From Fagopyrum homotropicum (taxonomy: Eukaryota; Streptophyta; Magnoliopsida; Caryophyllales; Polygonaceae): a stretch of DNA of 64,000 bases. Both the position numbers and the translations under genes were made by a program. Shown here piece by piece: positions 23,607-34,540 of the stretch. Under the pieces are notes generated by a model. The model had not been told where the DNA came from. It made no database searches and worked only from the letters and a program-made list of their open reading frames with translations. The stretch is from assembly GCA_033239125.1 (NCBI GenBank), contig BSWB01000005.1, forward strand, positions 20,575,447 through 20,639,446, read 5' to 3'. Every line of letters begins with the position of its first letter. Position 1 is the stretch's first letter.

Positions 23607-26440
23607 TGTAACACCCCGAATTCTCAGAACTCGGGACATTACTGGTTAGGACCTCACAATGGGTCCCGACCTCAGTTTGACAAAAATTTTACTAGGATCT
23701 TGCAACAAGACACAAATAAGAAAAACCGAAATTTATAAAAGTTATTTGTAAGAGGATGAATGCAACAAGGTCTAACAGCCTATCGTACTTAAATAGCGGA
23801 AAAGACTAACAGTCTTAACAAAAGGCAAAGACAACAAAGCAACAACCCAAACCCCCACTGTAAAGAGTACGGAGACCCGGCTGACCACTACTTCCGGATC
23901 ACTCAGCTGATGTTCTAACCTGCGGTAAATCTAAAAACACAACAAAACAACCATTAGCTAGTAATCTAAACATTAGGAGAATAATAATAGCACACACACA
24001 CATAAAATAATAAACACTCATCATGCTTTCAAACAATCCATTTATTATCTTCATTTAAGTCATTCACTCTAATGATACTTATTTTGTGACACGAGGGATT
24101 CCCAAACCTCGCCTCCGCCCCCGTGTACCCATCAGGAGTGGATCCGATGCATCTCACCGTGTACCTGTATGGTCTGGGTATAGAGAACCTCCCAGTCTCC
24201 TGGCAGAGCTGGGCAGTGATGTCACGGCCCGTTATACATACACTTGGGCCTTAACACATAATAATCACGGTCGTCCTAGCAAGTTGTTATTTTTATTATA
24301 ACACACATTGCACACACACAACCATTATCACTCAACTAATATCCAGAAACCAGCTAAGTAAGTCGCAAGGACTTACCTTGATCAAAATCGTTTTCTCAAA
24401 TCTCAACTCGGTCCGAACCCGTGGTAACTCAAACGCCTGTCAAATAAGGCATGTGGATCAAAATCACATCCAGATGTCCAACCTCATGCGAAGGAATTAC
24501 GGAAAAAGCTCTCTTACGGTAAAAGACCATTTTACCCTTAGTGCCGAAAATTCTCAAAGTCTATCATTTAGTTCTAATATTTTATTTTAGAACCTATGTC
24601 CATAATCTAGTTCTCATTGAAAAGTTTGGTAAGGATTTATAAGAGTTACCAACATTTTTAGTTAACACAAAAGTCGTTACGGTTGGACTTTGGGTTCATC
24701 TACACGGCTTGGATAAGGAGATAAAAATTTCGGAATAAATTCTAAATCTTCTATGATATACATACTAAACATAGGGTAAAGATCTCACAAGAATACTTAA
24801 CCACGACTCTCTCATAAATCCCCAAAGTTGAGATAAAAGCTGAAGTTTCTCATACTTAGTCAATTTTCCCCTGCTGTAAAAACAGCTCAAGTGTTCTACT
24901 TCGAGACCTTATAAAACCTAATCCGACCGTTAACTTTCTCCCAAATTTTAACACATTAAACTATATGTATTCGTCTACGACATATCAAAAATTCAACGGT
25001 GGATTCTCGATTTAAGCTATAGAAATTAGGTCCTAAATTCAGCAGGTCGAATCTGAATTATTAGGTGTGCAGAAAGTCCTAGGTTCGAGTCTCTCCTCCA
25101 GCAGTCCTCAAAATCACCAGGATCAACAGGTCCCTAGTTCGAATCCCTTCTACTGATTCTTTAAACCCTCTAAACCAACCTACTCCCCTCTCGTAAACTA
25201 ACAAAGTTTAGCCTGCCGACATCTGCACTAATTCTCGTTCCGCATAACAACTCAAAACAACTCTCTAAACATTACAACAAGTAGGAGGGGAAAAGTTTAC
25301 TCACACCAGCAAAGAAGGCACCGTAGTTGTTGATGAACTACGATCGGGTCCGGTACTGAACTCGGGAGGTTATTGCTACTGATGGCTGGTCCCCTTCTAC
25401 AGCAGCCTGGCGGCCGATCGACTCCTGTGGATGCAGCTGGTCGATTGTAGTAGTCCCGCCGGCTGTGCAGATGGGTCGAGCACAGGAGTCCAGCGCTTGT
25501 GCAGATGGGTCAAGTGCAGGAGTCCAGCGGCATGTGCAGACGAGTCGAGTGCAGGAGTCCAGCGGCATGTGCAGACGAGTCGAGTGCAGGAGTCCAGATC
25601 CCCTCTCTTCGAGTCGAATGCAGGAGTCTAGCGGCTTGTGCAGACGAGTCAAGTGCAGGAGTTTAGCACCCGGATGCTGAAGACTTCCTCGCCCGGCTGT
25701 AGATTTCAGATGAGGCGGATACTGGTGTGGAGATCCGTAACAAATAGGAGAAGGAAGAGGGAAGGACTCATCTATGTCGAGGCTAGGTGTAGGAACGCTG
25801 AGTCGCCCCAGGTTGCAGCAGATCGGGACGCAGGGGAGAAGCTCGAAGAATGCAGCCACGAAGGAGAGAGAGAGATGTAACGGCTGGAAAGGTAGAAGAT
25901 CCGTAGACGTGCAGATTGGAAAGAATCGTAACCCTGCTGCGTGATTTGCGGTCTGCACGTTGAAGATCCCTCTTGGCTCCAGCTCAACACACGTACGAGA
26001 GGAAGTAGGCTTCAGCTCGATGGGCCGGTGTCTCGACGGGCCTGCTGGCTGATGTGTACAGGCAGTCCGGGTTGATTACAAGCAAGAGGAATGGGCTGAG
26101 TATTTGTGTGGGCTGAAATACATAGGCAAAAGCATGGCTGAAGGTTTGTCAAGGTTAGTCATGGCCTTGTCAATAACTTGTCATGTCTTCGTCTTAAACT
26201 CGTCAAATGTCATCATGGTCTCGTCATGGGTTCGTCATAAGATTGTCATGGTCTCGTCAAAAGGTGTCGTTACGACTTAGATTAGGGTTTGATAAAATTC
26301 ATCATTTTATGTTACTAAAACAGTACATAAAATGATAGAATATGTATTAGTATAACCCTAGGTAGAATTAGGATAGATCAACGGATCGAAAAACTGGTTT
26401 GACTCGGACTAAACGTAATTAAAATTTTCCGGATATTACA
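23607..26440 (-). repeat. LTR 4 of the array (5'-most in element sense)
   Basis: It is 2834 bp and ends at ATATTACA, followed directly by the right ACCAG duplication (26441-26445). In the element's own sense it is the 5' LTR and would hold the promoter for the whole array. Private variants include GTCATGTCTTCG near 26185. Confidence 0.92.
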
Positions 26441-26445
26441 ACCAG

Positions 26446-27655
26446 GCAGATTTTTACCGTACATGCAGGCGTCTCATAGTTTCCCCGCGGTTCTTGGATG
26501 TAGTTTCTTTCGAGTGCCTCCACGTGGCGGAGGATTTGAGGAGGATGATTTCCATGGTAGGGCTGAAGAGTTTTATGGAGATTCGAGCTCTAGCCTACCT
26601 TGAGCCTACTATGGAGTTTGTGAGTTCCGTTACTCACGTCCCTGAGAGGAACAACATCAAGTTCCGGTTGATGAACCGGAACTAAATAATACCATTGGAT
26701 CATTTTAGAGATATCTTTGGCTTCCCGACTCCCACGGTTCCCGATTTTCCTTCCCGAGCAGTGGGTCAAGAGTTTGGGGGCAGATTTCCCACGTGGTGGA
26801 GCACAGTGACAGATGGAGACCTAGAGACTCTAGGTAGCGCATTATTTTTCACTTAGCTTTCCGTCTTGCCCACCGCATTTTTAGTGAGACTCTTTTGGCG
26901 CGTACTGAGATGCCCCAGAAGATCAGACAGGGAGAGTTGCTGAGTTTGTTTTGCATGGTGACTAGTGGAGTGCCTGACTTTTGAGGCATGCTGGCTGAGG
27001 ACTTGCATAGGATCAAGGGCAAGTCCAAGGGGGATATTTGATGTGGAGGGCTAGTGACCCATATTGCGGGTTACATTGGTTTAGATTTGAGTGCATGTAC
27101 TGTAGTTGCGGCTACGAAGCCGCTTGGACTTCAGGTAATGATCACGAGGCAGATTTTGGTTCCTTGTGGCCTCGGTACACCATATGTCGCTATGCCTTGG
27201 GAGCAGACTGCTCCTCAGGGTATCCTATGGTCAGCACAGTTTACAGTTTTCGATTCGCAGTACTAGTCTTCTGATTGGCTTCCATATATGTAGGATGCCC
27301 GAGATGCCGACGTTGCTACTGAGGAGGTGGAGTATGATGATGGAGGAGCTACCATGGAGACCGGTACTGATACCAGTGGTCCGAGTGTTCTAGTTATCGA
27401 CCTGGATGATGAGGCGACAGAGGAGGAGGCAGCAACACCATCACGACCAGCTCACCGATGGATTGATGAGCTAACTGACCAGATGATCGACTCTTACGCA
27501 GCCCTGACAGTAGAGGTTATGGAGATTAGAGAGAGTCAGCACTACCAGCACCGGATGATGGAGATCTAGTTTCAGCATACGATGGGATATCCATTTGATC
27601 CATCTCAGCATCCCTTCATCCCATATCCACCACCACCACTAACGGATCAGGACTA
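26446..27655 (+). pseudogene. Athila-type 3' ORF, main part
   Basis: This continues the ORF from 1430-1537 in the same frame: HQ, then ADFYRTCRR, SPRFLDVVSFE, DLRRMISMVGLKSFME and PTMEFVSSVTHVP, ending in NNIKFRLMNRN and a TAA at 26683-26685. The text goes on through later stops and at least one frame change as IIPLDHFRDIFGFPT, LAHRIFSETLLARTEMPQKI, LLSLFCMVTSGVPDF, LVTHIAGYIGLDLS and an acidic, Pro-rich tail ending at 27653-27655. The pattern resembles the plant retrotransposon ORF found beside Athila-type pol genes (often called ORF1 or env-like). No membrane segment stands out, so an envelope role is not supported here. At least four stops make it non-functional. Confidence 0.75.
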
Positions 27656-28266
27656 GAGCAGCATGGATTTTCTTTATTTATTTTGCAGCTCAGCAATGTC
27701 TGGTGCCCAAGTATGGGGTATTTGGATGTATCTTTCTTGACTTATGTGTGTATGACTTGTATGACTCCTGGATATTATGATTTTATTGTCTTATTTGGCT
27801 TTATGTGTTTATCTGTCATTAAATGCACACATATAGGTTTTTGTTTGTGAAAAACGTCGAAAACTGGTTTTAAAAAAAAAATTATGACCTCGACAGGGAT
27901 TATTCAGGCCTAACGAGGTAGAACACCTCGGATGACCTAGAACACCTCGACCGAGGTGGGTTAACTGAAAGGATTTTCGAAATAAATTTTTATGCTTCTT
28001 CTCTGGATATGATCTCAGTGAAGATAAAGTTTGCAGATTGACTTTGCTAATTGCTTTGTTCTAAAATGCTAGCATGTTTAATTCTTTGTCTTTATCAAAA
28101 TTATGTTGAATTTGGAAGTGAAAGTGTTAGAAAGAAATATTAGGTTTGGGGAAGTCAATCATGACGATGAGTAACTCGGCACCATTCACATAGCCGGGTG
28201 TTTGTGTCTTGCCAAAGTCAGATTGAGCGATATTCCTAACGGGTCATGGTATGTGCATCAAGGGTT
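27656..28266 (+). other. Non-coding tail of the Athila element, left of the solo LTR
   Basis: No coding frame is visible. An AAGTATGGGGTATTT purine tract lies at about 27709-27723, much like the one before the 3' LTR at about 30950, so it may be a second or central purine tract. The palindrome CACCTCGACCGAGGTG is at 27943-27958, with half-sites at about 27913-27930. Confidence 0.55.
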
Positions 28267-28271
28267 TGATG

Positions 28272-30418
28272 TGTAACACCCCAATTCCGTGGGACTCGGG
28301 ATGCCACATTGAGCTAGAATCTCACAATAGATCTTGACCCTAGCCTAACAACAAGTTCACTGGACCTTACAACATGGCACTGACAGATATAAAAAAAACA
28401 AATACATAAAACCGTATAAACTGTATAACCAAAGGTAAACAACAACATAGCCGAGTATGAAACGACATCCTCACACAGGAGGTAAACAAGACATCATCCT
28501 CATGCAGAAGGGAAAACATAAACAACCCCAAAACCAACCACCTAATGTACGAGAGTCCTCGGCATGTCACCCTGCCAAATCACCCAGCAGCGCCTATCCT
28601 GCAAATATCTACAACTCGGTATAAAACCGTTAGCTAACCATACATATATGGGGTAATGCATAAGCACAAGTACAATCATGAAAGATAAACACATCAGCAT
28701 GCTATCACACATTTACCCATTTATTATCTTTATATAATAACCATTTACTCAAAAACCGTATATATTTATATATATATAGATAGATGAAAGTATGTGACAC
28801 GAGGACCGATACATCCTCGCCTCTGAGAATGATAGTCATCTGGAGTGGAATCGGTCACACAACCCGTGTACCCTATGGGAGTGGTGTTGTGCCCTCCCCG
28901 TATACTAGGTCTGGCCTGTCTCAAGAGAACCTCTCAGACTCCACGGCAGGATGAAAGGAAAGGTTATCACAGCCACGGAGTAGGGCAGTCAATAGAACAT
29001 AGGTCGATAAAAACAACAACTCATGCTATCAAAGCAAACATATAAAGCACACACCACTCATGCAAACACCCAATATAAGGATGGTAGCTAAGTAAGTCCT
29101 ACGGATTTACCTCAACCTCGTACAATCACAACCACGATCAACCTCCAATCCTGAGAGGGACACTGCCTAATAACAAGGCAAAAAGAGATATCAATACTCC
29201 TATCAATCAAAAAGGTCACACCTACACCCAAGGGATCCATAAGGATCATAATCAATCTATAAGCCTCACAACCAACTAAACCTCAATATCTCAGCATAAC
29301 TCACAATTCCTCAAATCTCAAGGTAGTATCTAATCAACATTCCTCAATCTCAATTTTAATCCTAATTTAATTAATTAACCTTTAATTAATTAATTAGATT
29401 TCTCCAAAATAACGTTTTGCCCGCAGGCAATTTCTAAACCACCTGTCATTCGATTTTATCAAACAAACAACCCATAATCACCAGAATAGTATAACGACCA
29501 TAATGAAATTTCTAACTATCCATTTTGACAAGCCTAAAGTCAATTTAGGCCAAATCGTAGTACGGAAAACGAATAAATTCATAACTTATTCGTTACTAAC
29601 CCGATTGACGCTCTGAAAGAAGATTCGGAATCATAGCGACGCAGGCTACGCATGGACAACATCAAATTCACCGGAATTTGAGCGATGGAACCGTCCTGGT
29701 GACATATATGCTCGACCAACCCTCCATATACTCGGAAATGCAGAAAATCGGTACTGATATGAAGAGAATGAAGAGAGGAATCCATAGACTCAAACAGAAA
29801 TGAAATCAGATTAGAAATGGAGAGTAGATCTGAGTTTGAAGGTCGAGAAAAATCAGAGCTTTTACGAGGAAACGTGAAAGGAAATGAATTAATAAAGGAT
29901 TTTCCGCTATTTATAGTGAAGACGATAATTATCCTTTAGCGAAGTTGATAATTATCCTTTAACCAATCCAACGGCGGGTCGAACCTCTTTCTCCAAACTT
30001 CTCGAGATTGGAATAATATATCTGGAATATTGTAGGGATAATTATTCCACAACTCGCTCGGAAAACGTGTATTCCTAAGCCGTCTTTCTTAGCCATTAAG
30101 AAACGAAATAGCGACTCTTTTGATCATTTTGCCTCTCCATGTTATTTCATATCTAAGATAAATTCGATGTCCTGGTCATTTCTCTCAACTGCATTTTTAT
30201 TAATTGGAGCTCCCAAATGCTCCAAATAACACCGGAGGGTAAAAATAATTACCCGGAGGAAAAAGTAAAAATTTTCCCAAACGTCCAAAATTACGCCAGG
30301 AACATAACGGTGGGACTCATAGTCATTACTTGCGAAATCTTCGCGAGTTATATGTCAATTACTATCAACGATTAAGTTAATCAAAATTAATTAGAATTCG
30401 GAAATCCTAGCTATTACA
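28272..30418 (-). mobile_element. Solo LTR, second Tekay-like family
   Basis: A 2147-bp sequence begins TGTAACACCCCAATTCC and ends CTATTACA. It is flanked by TGATG at 28267-28271 and 30419-30423. Its reverse complement matches the two LTRs of the element at 42007-50065, beginning TGTAATAGCTAGGATTTCC, so it is minus-oriented. No internal region is left, which is the usual result of recombination between the two LTRs of one insertion. It interrupts the non-coding tail of the Athila element. Confidence 0.92.
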
Positions 30419-30423
30419 TGATG

Positions 30424-30964
30424 CATCTCAAGAAATTGATGATTGTTAATCTCCTAGGCTTCGGTTATTGTGCACCTCTGTCTATGCATCCCAAAAAGTA
30501 AAGTAAAAAATGAAATAAGCAAAGCTTATTGGTGGAAGATGTTCAAATGCAGGGAAAGTGAAGTAAGATCCTATTCCCGGATTCTGGCACCACATTACCT
30601 TCTATACATCCCACCCTGACACGTTTCTTGACCTCTTTTGGAAAGCGCTTGAGACCTCGAGCTTGTTGATTGACTTAGTGGTTTAAACTGGATCATACAT
30701 GATTGATTTCGATACATGAATTATTATGCATTCTATGATTTTAAGCAAATATGAACAACTTTCTTATATTCATGAAATGTTTTTGCCATGTCTTGATTTT
30801 ATTTGTCATAAAGCATTCTCTTAGGGTGATCTATGAGTGGAGCACACCATCAAAAGGTTTTTGAGGGATTTTTCATTGATCTTTTTGACTTATAATCCAT
30901 TCTATCCTCTATCTAATATTCGGAACTTGCTTGGGGACAAGCAAGGGACAAGTATGGGGTATTT
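30424..30964 (+). other. Athila element tail up to the purine tract
   Basis: This non-coding, A+T-rich sequence continues from 28266. It ends with AGCAAGGGACAAGTATGGGG, a purine-rich tract suited to prime plus-strand DNA, directly before the LTR start at 30965. Confidence 0.55.
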
Positions 30965-32686
30965 TGATAGCATGTATTATAGTCGATGTTTTGGGACCAA
31001 TTTAGATGTTTTATCTTCATAAATCTGCATGTATAAATGTACATTCTGCATGTTATATTGTTGTTTTATCCACCTTTGCGGAATCGAGGTCTACACCTAG
31101 TTTCTTTGTAAATGTAGGTAAAATAGCACGTTTTGGACTAAAAAGGAGTTAAGGGAGCTAAGGAGACATTGGAGGTACATTCAGGGATACTCAGGAAGGC
31201 TTAGGAAGCATTGAAATGGATTAGAGATTTGATTTTGGACTAGATTTGAGAGATTTCATATTACGTTGAGATTCACCTCGGTCGGCTACAATACCACCTC
31301 GACCGAGGTGATCTTGAGGAGCGCCCCGACCGAGGCGGCCACCTTGTCGCCGGCGAGATCATATTTTTGGCTAAGATCTTTTATTTTTGGAAGGAAGATA
31401 TCTTATATTTTTGGGTTGGATTTCTGGAAGGAAGATAAGATATTCAGCTGATTTATTTGGATATATTTTAGAGGAAATTATCTTTTAAGATATTTTATCT
31501 TTGGAAGATAATTCTCCTATATAAAGGGTTGGATTTTCCACAATTCACCCATCTTCGGATTATCTACGGATCACCTATTATCCTGCAGTTGGCAGATTAT
31601 TACTCTCCGGAGTTGAAGGAAGTTTGAAGGAAGAGTTCAAGGAAGGAGTTTGTAAGATCTTCTTAGGCTACTTTTGGTTTGTCGTCTTTGTTGGTTGGTG
31701 ACTCTTGAAACATTGATTAGTCACTTGTTTGATTAAGTTATTGAAGCCTTTTTTATTGAAGTCTTCTTGTTCGATTATTGATTCCTTCCTTATATATTGA
31801 ATATTGTTATCATGATGATTGTTGGCGAAGTTTCTTATGCGATTCTAGGTTGATTAGCTGAAAGTTGTGGGAAAGACGATGATAGAATGATCTTAATCCC
31901 AGTCGGACCCTGAAAGCTTGAGCCTTTTACTTAACTGACAAACACCTCGCTCAGTCGATGAACATCTCGGCCGGGGTGGAATTTGGCTGAACGAGGTGAA
32001 CGTTTTCCTCATCCTTTTCGTAGTTAAGATCTAGTTTGCCAAACCCTATCCTTGTTAGTCCTTTCCTGGTTCAATGCAAGTTAGGGATGAGACTTATCCG
32101 GTGATTCCTTTGCTTGTTTACCCAAGATCATGAGCGATAGGTAATAAAGGTTTATCCTTGGGGATTTGAGTGTGCCTTCATCCCATCCTTGAGAGTTAGC
32201 CTGAGACTTATCCGGTAAAGGTTGATTCTATTCCCTTGGGTGGTGTGTTGGTTTGAGGTTATAGTTCTTTTCCTTAGTTCCTTGAGACTTACCCGGTAAT
32301 AGGAATTACGGTTTGGGATAGTGAGTAGTGAGACTTACCCGGTGATCTATTCCCACCTTAGAAACACCTTCCCTTGCAAAAATCTCATGTTTGTCCGCTT
32401 ATCTTTAGAAATCTTGAGTTGGAACCACAACTAGATGGTTTAATCTCTAGAATCCGCATTTTACCTTATTTGGCTTATATCATCTTTGATTGTTTTGATT
32501 GCTTTTGTTTAATTGCATTATTTGACAACCGATTATGTTTTTGGCTTCGCCTTAAGTCCCTGTGATCGACCCCTAGAATTCTTGCTTTTATTACAATTGA
32601 CCCGTACACTGCGAGTTCGCATATTTTTTCAAGCATACTTCTTGGGTTATAAATTTAAAGCTTGCACACACCTTTTGGAGCGAACA
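30965..32686 (+). repeat. Athila/Tat-type 3' LTR (LTR A)
   Basis: It begins TGATAGCATG after the purine tract and ends GAGCGAACA, 1722 bp. The end resembles LTR B (GGCGAACA) at 60583-62248, and all three Athila LTRs share CCGTACACTGCG-GTTCGC near the end (here about 32603). The palindrome CACCTCGACCGAGGTG is at 31295-31310 and an imperfect partner at about 31963-31978. Several copies of ACTTAYCCGGTRAT lie between about 32090 and 32355. The base after the LTR starts TATAG, the expected right copy of a duplication whose left copy is outside the window. Confidence 0.8.
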
Positions 32687-33124
32687 TATAGCGAAATGAA
32701 GATAATAAATGGATTTATGTGAGCATTGCATATGATGTTGTGCTTGCATAACTGTATGCGTTGTTGTTATTATTCTTATTCATGAACTGTTAGCTAACGG
32801 GTTTTATACCGTGTTGTAGATATTCTACAAGATAGAAAGATTGTTGAGTGATCCAATTGGGTGATCTGCTGAGGGCTTCCGCACATTAGGATGCGTATGG
32901 GTTTGGGGGATGTTGATGTACACATATGTTTGATTTGTCGTTTTGCAGTCAGTTGCGGTTTTGTATATGTTTTGATATATGATCATACAACTTTATGTAT
33001 TTGGTTTTATATTTATTTGTGCCTTATTGTAAGATCCAGTGAACTTGTTGTCAGGCTAGGGTCAAGATCCATTGTGAGATCCTAGCCCGTAGCGCCCCTA
33101 GTCCTGCAGATTTGGGGTGTTACA
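32687..33124 (+). repeat. Remnant of a second-family LTR, 3' part only
   Basis: It matches the end of the LTRs at 42007-44110 and 47937-50065: the TTAGCTAACGG block, TACCGTGTTGTAGAT, AGTGAACTTGTTGTCAGG and the terminal GGGGTGTTACA. The left part is missing because the Athila LTR abuts it. No TGGTATCAGAGC site follows, so this was a solo or 3' LTR and 33125 is flanking DNA. Confidence 0.8.
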
Positions 33125-33310
33125 TGGATTGTCGGAAAGTGCCAAAAAGAGCGGATCAATGGATTTTCCATGATTATTACGTTCGATGATTGGATTGGTA
33201 TCGTTACCAACTTCGACATTCGCAACATTCCTCCCGGTTTTCACATGATCAAGGTTCGGAACTGTGTTATTCTCAATAACACTCTAATCATCTGTGGAGG
33301 ATCGGAATAA
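33125..33310 (+). pseudogene. Coding-like host remnant, 61 codons, family unknown
   Basis: Directly after the LTR end, one frame is open from 33125 to a TAA at 33308-33310 with a natural amino-acid mix: WIVGKCQKERINGF, FDDWIGIVTNFDIRNIPPG, MIKVRNCVILNNTLIICGG. There is no ATG at its start, so it would be the 3' end of a gene or last exon cut by the LTR insertion. The alternation of hydrophobic residues recalls a beta-barrel (OB-like) or kelch-like strand pattern, but I cannot assign a family. It may also come from another transposon. Confidence 0.4.
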
Positions 33311-33929
33311 AAATTGCTTGTTTATTGAATGATTAGCAAGCTCAATGTGTTTGGAAAGAAAGTTTTACAAAAAAAAAGTCGGTGTCCATGAAACAACGGG
33401 CTAAAAGACTAACACTAACCCATTCCATGAAGAAACGGACTATGTGGGAGCCATGGAGATAGGAGAGCAAAACTCGTTGTCCATGCAACCATTGGCGGAT
33501 CCTAGGGTGGGCTTGACTAGGCCGTCGCCCACCCGGACCAATAAATTCACTTAAGCCCAAATAACTTTTTAAGTAACATGAACACTTATTTTGGGCCTTT
33601 TCTTGTTAGTAGCCTATATTTGCCCATCCCATACAAATTTGTTTATTCCGTTTAGGAGGTTGAACCCCATTGTTTGCAACTTTTGTGTACAACATTGCCA
33701 AAAAAATCAATAACCTTGTACATATTGTGTCCAACTCCGACTTTTTGGGGTTGTTTTTGAACAAAAATCTTTGTGTTGATTCCCAAGACAAACCGATTAT
33801 TGTTATCATGAATAATTAACAATTATAGATGTCAAAAGTTTTTTTTTCATTGTTTGGTTACAAAATATTTATGAGAAATGTTATCAATTTAAATTATATT
33901 ACTGCTACTTTTTAAGAAGTTAGTAACAA
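33311..33929. other. Intergenic DNA, possible hAT-type end
   Basis: This is A+T-rich sequence without a gene. At about 33492-33540 a TTGGCGGATCCTAGG block followed by GCCCACCCGGACC resembles the ends of some plant hAT elements. No matching inverted end was found, so this is only a hint. Confidence 0.25.
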
Positions 33930-34341
33930 CTAGTGTATAGCCCGCACCTTGTGCGGGTTTGTTAATAAAATAGCTTATCATATTACATTTTTTACTATAT
34001 TATATGTTGTTAAGTTTATTAGTTATATGTTATAAGCTCATATAAATAACGTGTCAAGTGTTACATAGTGAATGAGACCACGTAGCCCATGTGTTGATCA
34101 TTATTCAGTTTTATGCTAATAATTTTTTTTAAATCTAATTTATTATTTAATAAATAATAATTTAAATAAAAAAACATAATGATATAATTTAAAAATACCA
34201 TAATCTGATACGAATTCAATTAGTAAAAAAGATTAATTGACTTAATTTGTGATTTAGTAAAAGATTTAATCCGAGAAAAAACATAGGAGCGCCACGTCAA
34301 CATTAGTTTCGTATGTTTTAGTAAAGTATATAGAATATAGA
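33930..34341 (-). mobile_element. Short complete-looking Helitron
   Basis: On the minus strand the 3' end has a perfect hairpin (CCCGCAC, AAG, GTGCGGG), then CTATACA and CTAG, with T outside. The 5' end reads TC, with A outside (34341 and 34342 on +). Inserting between A and T, a 5' TC and a 3' hairpin before CTRR are the textbook Helitron signs. At 412 bp it has no Rep/helicase gene and depends on an autonomous partner. Its 5' portion (TATATACTTTACTAAAACA region) is repeated at least four more times to the right. Confidence 0.75.
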
Positions 34342-34388
34342 TGTATATTTAGTATATTGATAAAATAAGAATTACGAATTTAATAGTT

Positions 34389-34540
34389 CAACGGTCCACA
34401 AATCAGTAGGTTACAAGGACCCACAAATTAGTAGATCACAAGGACCCACAAGAGCACAACGACCCACAAATCATTAGGTCACAACGACCCAAAAATCATT
34501 TGGTCAAAACGACCCAAAATTTAGTAGGTCACAAAGATTA
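34389..34540. repeat. 25-bp minisatellite, array 1
   Basis: About six degenerate units built on GGTCACAACGACCCACAAAT plus CAGTA. Units vary mainly at the GAC/GGAC and CAGTA/CATTA positions. Confidence 0.8.

Larger units (their letters stand above)
1538..26440 (-). mobile_element. Tandem array of a Tekay/Del-like LTR retrotransposon: 4 LTRs, 3 internal regions
   Basis: Four 2834-bp LTRs (1538-4371, 8887-11720, 16234-19067, 23607-26440) alternate with three internal regions of 4515, 4513 and 4539 bp. Neighbouring units share an LTR, giving periods of about 7349, 7347 and 7373 bp. Orientation is minus: on that strand each LTR ends in TTACA and is followed within a few bases by TGGTATCAGAGC, complementary to initiator tRNA-Met, and a purine tract with the AAGTTTCG/CGAAACTT hairpin precedes the next LTR. 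Only the outer edges carry ACCAG. The simplest reading is one insertion enlarged by unequal recombination between LTRs. Internal regions keep only traces of pol, so the family needs proteins supplied by another element. Confidence 0.93.
1..32686 (+). mobile_element. Athila/Tat-like Ty3/gypsy element, 3' part, with nested insertions
   Basis: This is the outer element of the left half. In order on the + strand it shows an RT/RNase H remnant (3-623), a hairpin after pol (666-683), a TATA-like site (988-994), a 3' ORF (1430-1537, resuming at 26446), a non-coding tail, a purine-rich tract just before 30965, and a 3' LTR (30965-32686). The 5' LTR, gag and most of pol lie left of the window. Two later insertions interrupt it: the tandem array at 1538-26440 and a solo LTR at 28272-30418. 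Assigning all parts to one element is an inference from order, orientation and a shared palindromic motif at 952-967, 27943-27958 and 31295-31310. The right flank is an LTR remnant of another family, so its own target duplication cannot be checked here. Confidence 0.7.

Noticed and set aside
1538..26440. Assembly error as the cause of the tandem array
   Set aside because: Each unit has its own base changes and microsatellite length, and the LTRs group in pairs. A collapsed or repeated contig would give identical units. Long reads would still be the final proof.
26446..27655. Envelope gene of a virus-like element
   Set aside because: No signal peptide or membrane segment is evident in the readable parts. 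The env-like label is a tradition for this ORF position and is not supported by this sequence.
33492..33540. A hAT transposon end
   Set aside because: Only one end-like block was found and no partner or eight-base duplication, so it is kept only as a hint in the spacer description.
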